A DNA stretch of 51,269 bases from Haloterrigena sp. H1 (lineage in GTDB: Archaea > Halobacteriota > Halobacteria > Halobacteriales > Natrialbaceae), in the NCBI RefSeq assembly GCF_005938085.1, contig NZ_SMZK01000007.1:1-51269 (forward strand), in the 5' to 3' direction. The translations under genes and the position numbers were made by a program. Positions 46,208-51,269 of this stretch are shown here, in pieces (positions within the stretch are counted from its first letter, which is position 1; the number at the start of each line of letters is the position of its first letter). Under the pieces are notes generated by a model, which had not been told where the DNA came from, made no database searches, and saw nothing but the letters and a program-made list of their open reading frames with translations.

Positions 46208-47353
46208 ATGAAGCAAAATCGATTGTTCGTGGTGGCGTTGGCTACCGCGATGATCCTGTCTGTGGCCGCCCGCTGGGAACAGTGTCGGCGGCAGCAGCAG
46301 CCAATACTGATGTATCGCCCGATGAGACAGACGAGCTGAACGTATCCGTCGACGACACCGTTGTGACGGTTACGTGGAACGAGAGTGCATTTGAAAACGA
46401 GACCACCAAGAACGGGACGGTCGAGGGCGCGGCTGTCAACGTGACGAGCCTCGACGAGAACGTCTCGTATGCCGCAAACGGGACGACTGACACCAACGGC
46501 ACGCTCGACCTCTCTGCTCCCGAGACGACAGTCAACGTGACAGTCAACGCGTCGTCCGGAAACGCTTCGGGGACGACGGTGGCAATGCTCGAGCCGACGA
46601 CCGAGACTGAATCCGAAGGGCTCGACATCTCCGTCGAACAGAACAATGACGACGTCACCGTGACGGTTACGGAGAACGACACTGCCGCTCCGAACGCGAC
46701 GGTCAACGTCTCGACCGTCGACGAGAACGTGTCCTACACTGACGAGGGCACGTACACGACGGACGAGAACGGCACGGTGAGTCTGTCCGCGCCGTTCGGG
46801 AACGACAGCGTCGAGGTCGCCATCACCGCGACGGCCGACAGCGAATCCGCTGAGACGACGGTGACGCTCGAGGCAGCCGAGTACGAGAACTTCGGCGCGC
46901 TCGTCTCCGCGTTCGCCGAGGAGCAAGAGGCAGAATCCGACTCTGACACGACGCGTGGCCTTCGAATCGCGAACTTTGTCGTCGAGCACAACCCGGGTAA
47001 CGCACCGGACCACGCCGGTCCACCGGGCCACGCTGGCCCGCCGGGCGACGATGATGACGAAGACGAAGACGACAAACGAGCCCACCGGAACACGCTGGTC
47101 CGCCGACTGACGACGACAGCGAGGACGTTGACGACGACGATGACGACAAACGGGGGCCACGGAACACGCGGGCCCGCCGACTGATAGCGACGATGTGGAT
47201 GACGACGACGATACCGAAGACAGCGAAGACGACGACACCGAAGACAGCGACGACGACGACACCGAAGACAGCGACAGCGACGATAGCGGCAGCGGTAGCA
47301 GCGGAAATAACGGAAACGGCGGCGGCCCACCCAGCCACGCCGGTCCGAACTGA
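46208..47353 (+). pseudogene. Secreted acidic protein with Ig-like domains and Pro/Gly/Asp repeat tail, frameshifted
   Basis: Rejoined, this is a protein of about 380 residues. The signal peptide (MKQNRLFVVALATAMILSVA) is followed after a break near 46,272 by two similar Ig-like units: ELNVSVDDTVVTVTWNESAF with VTSLDENVSYAANGTTDTNG, and GLDISVEQNNDDVTVTVTEN with VSTVDENVSYTDEGTYTTDE. The tail repeats GPPEHAGPPTD-like and DDDxDDDD blocks, with breaks near 47,080 and 47,155. It then has (D/E/S)-rich repeats and ends GGGPPSHAGPN. Many NxS/T sequons suggest a glycosylated surface protein. Confidence 0.6.
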
Positions 47354-47622
47354 TATCGCTCTCGACCGTCGGTCGAAGGATTGACGCTGGCGTACGGTCC
47401 GTCAGCTATCGCCAGTATTGAACCACGATCGCGGCGCTCGCCACCGAACCGTGGCCACCCCGATCGATCAGGCACGTAGTAATCACGACTCACCCACCGT
47501 TTTCGCTGTTTATTTCGAACCCGCTCGAGACATGTCACCCCTGCCACGATCGAACCGCCGGCAGAAATCGGCCGCCGGAGCGGTTCGGTAGCGTTTTTGC
47601 CGCGCTCCCACTCAATCGATCT

Positions 47623-48909
47623 ATGACCGATACTGCGTATCCCCCGATCAGCGAGCAGTTGGACGATCTCGAGTCCGCTCGCGCGGAGGGACGCCGGAAG
47701 ATGGACTGGGCCGCCAGCACATGCCGATTCTCGAGCACGTCCGCGAAGAGTTCGTCGCCGACCAGCCTTTCGAGGGCGAGCGCATCGCGATGGCGATGCA
47801 CGTCGAGGCGAAGACGGCGATCCTCGTCGAGACGCTCGCGGAAGGTGGCGCGGAGGTCGCCGTCACGGGCTGTAATCCGCTCTCGACTCATGACGACGTC
47901 TCGGCGGCGCTGGATACCCACGAGAACATCACCAGCTACGCCAAACGCGGCGTCGACGACGAGGAGTATTACGAGGCTATCGAGGCGTCATCGCCCACGA
48001 GCCGACGATCACCGTCGACGACGGATGGACCTCGTCGCGGCGATCCACGAGGACTACCCCGAACTGATCGACGGCATCATCGGCGGTGCCGAGGAGACCA
48101 CGACCGGCGTCCACCGCCTGCGCGCGATGGACGACGACGGGGCGCTTGACTACCCCGTCTTCGCGGTCAACGACACGCCGATGAAGCGGCTGTTCGACAC
48201 GTCCACGGCACCGGCCGAATCCTCGCTGGCCTCCATCGCGATGACGACCAATCTCTCGTGGGCCGGCAAGTAACGTCGTCGTCGCCGGCTACGGCTACTG
48301 TGGCAAGGGCGTCGCGAAGAAGGCAGCGGGCCAGAACGCGAACGTCATCGTCACTGAGGTCGAGCCCCGCCGCGCGCTCGAGGCCACATGGAGGGCTACG
48401 ACGTGATGCCGATGGCCGAGGCCCCGAAGTCGGCGACGTCTTCCTGACGACGACGGGCAACCGTGACTCATCGTCGAGGAGCACTTCGAGAAGATGAAAG
48501 ACGGGCGTCTTACTCGCCAACGCGGGCCACTTCGACATCGAGATCGATCTCGAGGCCTAGACGACCTCGCGGTCGACCGCTACGAGGCTCGCGACGGCGT
48601 CGAGCCTACGAACTCGCGGGATGGCCGTCGGCTGAACATCATCGCCGAGGGACGGCTCGTCAACCTCGCCGCGCCGGTCTCGCTTGGCCACCCCGTCGAG
48701 GTCATGGACCAGAGCTTCGGGATTCAGGCCGTCTGTGTGCGTGAGCTGCTCGAGAGAACGGCGACGCCTACGACGCCGGCGTCCACGACGTGCCCGACGA
48801 CCTCGACAAAGAGATCGCCGAGATCAAACTCGAGGCCGAAGGCGTCGACTTCGACTCGCTGACGGATACCCAGCGCGAGTACATGGGAAGCTGGGATCAC
48901 GGAACATAA
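47623..48909 (+). pseudogene. ahcY: Adenosylhomocysteinase, heavily frameshifted
   Basis: This is an NAD-dependent hydrolase of S-adenosylhomocysteine (or S-inosylhomocysteine in some archaea). Conserved stretches appear in all three frames: MPILEHVREEF, VAVTGCNPLSTHDDV, EETTTGVHRLRAM, YPVFAVNDTPMKRLFD, LASIAMTTNLSWAGK, the NAD motif VVAGYGYCGKGVAKKA, VMDQSFGIQAV and the C-terminus YMGSWDHGT. At least nine single-base breaks are needed (for example near 47,712, 47,970, 48,025, 48,200, 48,270 and 48,390). Such density in a core metabolic gene is best explained by poor sequence quality. The natural stop is TAA at 48907-48909; the length fits about 430 residues. Confidence 0.85.
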
Positions 48910-48977
48910 CTCGAGTTCGGGAAGGCACAGTTCAGGGCTCGAGCCCCGTCGAACCGCACACTGGATTTTGGGTCGGT

Positions 48978-49029
48978 ATACTGCCCGACAGAACCACCTG
49001 AAGCCGGTCGCGGCTGCTGTCCGTAGTAT
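48978..49029. repeat. Dispersed palindromic element, copy F (shortest)
   Basis: The left end is ATACTGCCCGACAGAACC and the right part is GCTGCTGTCCGTAGTAT, its imperfect complement. The inner GCCGGTCGCGGC core is all that remains of the central hairpin. It lies 69 bases after the ahcY stop. The ends match the other five copies. Confidence 0.5.
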
Positions 49030-49081
49030 CAGCAGCGGATCGTAGACGGCACGGCGAGAAAGACGAGTGAGCGCCGGGAGA

Positions 49082-49956
49082 TCAGTCTCCGTGTTCAGAA
49101 GCGTTCTCATCGGGCTCGCTGACGACGAACACCAGACTGCCATCCTCGAGGCCGCCGAGCCGAACGCGGACGAGAACGTCACACCTGTCCGTCGCCGGCC
49201 GGTGCAGATGCCGGTCCACCGCCACCCTTCCGTGACGGTTGGCAACCACTGACTCGAGATAGGAGACGGCGTCGTCAGTAAACAGTTCCTGCCACGGGGT
49301 GCCGGCGAGATCGTCGGCAGCGGCACCGAACCGCATCCGAAAGGAGCGACTCGCAAACTGGATTACCCGGCGGGATCGACGATCGCGATCGCGTCGCCGG
49401 CGAGCGCGATGCTCGCGAGCGACCGCTGCGAGAGGCGCGTCAGCCGATGGCGCTCGAGGAGATCTGTGACGCGGGTCGCGAGTCGCTCGCGCGGCTCGTT
49501 CCGGTCGATCACGGTAGTCCACTCGTACGACCGGATCGCGCGTGCGAGCTCCAGCGTCACCTCGTCAGCGAGGACGACGACCGGGAGCTCCGGCGCGTCG
49601 GTCCTGACGGTCTCGAGCCACTCGACGTGCGCGCCCGACCCGTCGGTAGCGGCCACGTCGCTGCGTTCGTCCGTCACAGTCGACGGAACGACGAGACAGT
49701 CGATCTCGTCGACGCTGGACTGTGCGGCCGCGAGCGTGGCGGCCGTCTCGACGACTATTGGTTCGTCGTCGAGCGCGCGTTCGATGTGGTCGCGGTCGCG
49801 GTCGCGGTCCTGATCGACGACGAGGACGGTACGCTGTGCCGGCTGGCTTCGAACGGATGGCTCGATTCCCCCCCGCTGGTGGGACTCGCATTCAGATCGC
49901 CTCCGGTGGTGGGTCGCTTGACGTGTCCGGCGAGACGGACGCGGGGCTGTTTCCAT
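49082..49956 (-). pseudogene. Receiver-PAS signalling protein, frameshifted
   Basis: The N-terminal half reads like a receiver-type domain (RTVLVVDQDRDRDRDHIERA; DAPELPVVVLADEVTLELAR; the usual phospho-acceptor Asp region is IDCLVVPSTVTD, so it may be degenerate). The second half is a PAS domain (ASIALAGDAIAIVDPAG, then VIQFASRSFRMRFGAAADDL) ending at TGA 49082. One base is missing in CCC at 49366-49368. The start is uncertain: upstream, a run of seven G near 49,870 hides another possible frame change, and starts at 49,891 or 50,020 are conceivable. It is likely an atypical response regulator without DNA-binding output. Confidence 0.5.
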
Positions 49957-50006
49957 CGGTCGTCTCCTGTCGGTCTCGACTGGGGGAGGTCGGCTTGGCT
50001 TGCCGC

Positions 50007-50264
50007 TTATCGGCCGTCATGGACGGTTCCATCGACCACGACGGTGCCGTCGCCTCGAATCTCGACGTGCGAGTCGCCGTACTCGAACGTGACACGGATC
50101 TCGTCGCTCGAGTCCGGCCGGAACAGTTGATCGAGCGCCTCGGGATCGATGGTGTTGTACAGCGGGTCGAGTTCGTTCGGGGCGGTATCTGTCGCGTCCG
50201 CGAGAGCTTCGATGACGCGTAGACTGATCGAATCGTTGTAATAATCGAGTGTAGCTCCGGACAT
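50007..50264 (-). CDS. HalOD1 output-domain protein
   Basis: This protein has 85 residues. LDYYNDSISLRVIEALADAT, then DTAPNELDPLYNTIDPEALD and RVTFEYGDSHVEIRGDGTVV, match the haloarchaeal output domain 1. The domain is often fused to receivers but here is free-standing, next to a receiver-PAS gene on the same strand. A regulatory role in signalling is likely; the mechanism is unknown. Confidence 0.85.
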   Translation of the reverse strand: MSGATLDYYNDSISLRVIEALADATDTAPNELDPLYNTIDPEALDQLFRPDSSDEIRVTFEYGDSHVEIRGDGTVVVDGTVHDGR

Positions 50265-50535
50265 CTTGGCTGGACTAACACGATCCGTCGGTATCGGCTT
50301 GCCCGTTATACACGTAATTTCGCTGCCGCCCCGACACTACGTGTATAGTATCTCGAAATCGGCATCGCCCACCCGCTTCTCGCCCCGCGAAACGGCCGGA
50401 ACGTGCCTCACACGTCCCAAATCCGCCGACGCTGCGACCGACACGGTTTGTACTCGACCACCACTGTGATGATGATTTGAATAGCTGACTGAAATAAACC
50501 GCTCATATCATTGCCAGTCATTCCATAGGCGTACT
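50265..50535. other. Intergenic region between divergent signalling genes
   Basis: These 271 bases contain a short inverted repeat, TACACGTA/TACGTGTA-like (CGTTATACACGTAATTT at about 50,306 and CACTACGTGTATAGTAT at about 50,335), spaced by about 15 bases. Such symmetry between divergent starts may be an operator. No gene was recognised. Confidence 0.35.
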
Positions 50536-51269
50536 ATGGACGGGATCGCGGTTCAGCGCGGACTGCTCGCAGATGACACGAGGTGGTCGCGTGCGGGTCT
50601 GCTCGGAGTGATCGGTGTTGCAGTCTTGATCGCCGCTGGCGTCTTCTTCTCTGAGGGGGTGCCTCGAGGAGTTGGCACGCAGACGGGACCCGGATTGCTC
50701 GTCGTGGGTCTTGCTGCACGGAGTGGCTCCGATCGGTCGAACGACATCGAGCGCCTCACCGACGCGCTTCGGCAGTTCACCTCGCGACTCGAGGACGAGT
50801 CGCCGCTGCCCGCGTCTGAACCCCCGGCGCAACCGCCGACCGTCGACGAGCCGATCGACGTTAAGGTCGATCGCGACGACGAACTCGAGCACCTCTCCGA
50901 GACCGTCACCGACCTGACGGCTGCAGTGTGTGATCGAGAACGGCGACGCGCCGAGAGCGAACGGTACCGGCGGGAACTGTCCCGGATCACGTCCGATCCG
51001 AACATGGATGACGAGGCGACGATCCGTCACCTACTCGAGTTGGGCTGTGATCGGCTCGGTCTCGAGACTGGGTTCGTCTCCCGGTTCGACGAATCGACCG
51101 ACCGATACGAGATCGAGGCGGCCGTCGGACACCAGGCCGACCTCGAAGGACGGTCCTGCAACTCTCCGAGCCCTGTGACGACCTGCTCGAGTCGGACGAC
51201 CGGCAGGGACCAAACGACGCTGCTGTGGTCGAGTGGGGCGACCATCCGATCGCCGACGAACTCGACGTC
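50536..51269 (+). CDS. Membrane sensor kinase with GAF domain, partial at right edge, one frameshift
   Basis: ATG 50536 opens a protein that runs off the window. An N-terminal hydrophobic hairpin (AGLLGVIGVAVLIAAGVFFS; TGPGLLVVGLAARSG) is followed by an acidic linker and a coiled coil (ELEHLSETVTDLTAAVCDRE RRR-type). The start of a GAF domain comes next: RITSDPNMDDEATIRHLLEL with LGLETGFVSRFDESTDRYEI. A base is missing near 51,150; beyond it the alternative frame continues LQLSEPCDDLLESDD to the end. The layout is that of haloarchaeal membrane GAF histidine kinases; the kinase core would lie beyond the window. Confidence 0.6.
   Translation, partial: MDGIAVQRGLLADDTRWSRAGLLGVIGVAVLIAAGVFFSEGVPRGVGTQTGPGLLVVGLAARSGSDRSNDIERLTDALRQFTSRLEDESPLPASEPPAQPPTVDEPIDVKVDRDDELEHLSETVTDLTAAVCDRERRRAESERYRRELSRITSDPNMDDEATIRHLLELGCDRLGLETGFVSRFDESTDRYEIEAAVGHQADLEGRSCNSPSPVTTCSSRTTGRDQTTLLWSSGATIRSPTNST

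Overview
The window comes from a halophilic archaeon (class Halobacteria; a Natrialbaceae-type genome is plausible, but the genus cannot be fixed from sequence alone). The GC content is high and CTCGAG-type motifs are frequent. The predicted proteins are strongly acidic. Signature genes include TATA-binding protein, TFB, aIF-1A, a small replication factor C subunit, a HalOD1 protein, twin-arginine lipoproteins, a long-form HisG, a DUF7344-type regulator and a TRASH-domain copper regulator.

Layout. Positions 1 to about 23,000 form an accessory, mosaic stretch. It holds an IS5 transposase remnant, an M48 protease, a DUF7521/winged-helix pair, a putative ApbE redox operon (6028 to 4062, minus strand), three consecutive zinc-finger genes, two universal stress proteins and a CBS-domain protein. 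Next come an RPA-like single-strand DNA-binding protein beside a hairpin-rich spacer, Tat lipoproteins, a secreted metallo-beta-lactamase with DUF3006, PadR regulators and a PadR relic. The stretch ends with a short-chain dehydrogenase, a ferritin-like protein, a TFB, and a damaged locus where an IS200/IS605 end lies between a truncated Doc toxin and a truncated aminotransferase. From about 23,800 the content is chromosomal housekeeping: aIF-1A, a DUF460 protein, a sensor kinase, ribonuclease Z, an RFC subunit, a thioesterase, an archaeal tRNA G10-type methyltransferase, TBP and HisG. A copper/metal island (36,453-42,897) follows: SHOCT protein, permease with YHS domains, CopZ, Lrp-TRASH regulator, CopA. 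The right part holds a DUF4382 lipoprotein, a SpoIIM-type membrane protein, a deaminase of the SAH/MTA family, a secreted acidic repeat protein, adenosylhomocysteinase and two-component signalling genes running off the edge.

Two points affect how everything else should be read. First, at least 17 genes are broken by single-base indels, including genes expected to be essential (ahcY, the RFC subunit). The breaks concentrate in the first 8.3 kb and the last 6.5 kb and often sit in G/C runs. This looks like sequencing error at low-coverage contig ends, so 'pseudogene' labels below mostly mean 'frame broken in this sequence'. Second, six related palindromic elements (52-110 bp) with ends close to ATACTGnCGGACAG occupy intergenic sites only, all between 32 and 49 kb.

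The best candidate for an under-described system is the four-gene minus-strand operon at 6028-4062: an exported His/Glu/Tyr-rich protein, an ApbE flavin transferase, a membrane-anchored thrombospondin-type-3 calcium-repeat protein and a ferric-reductase-like membrane protein. The genes overlap or nearly touch, and together they suggest an envelope electron-transfer module.
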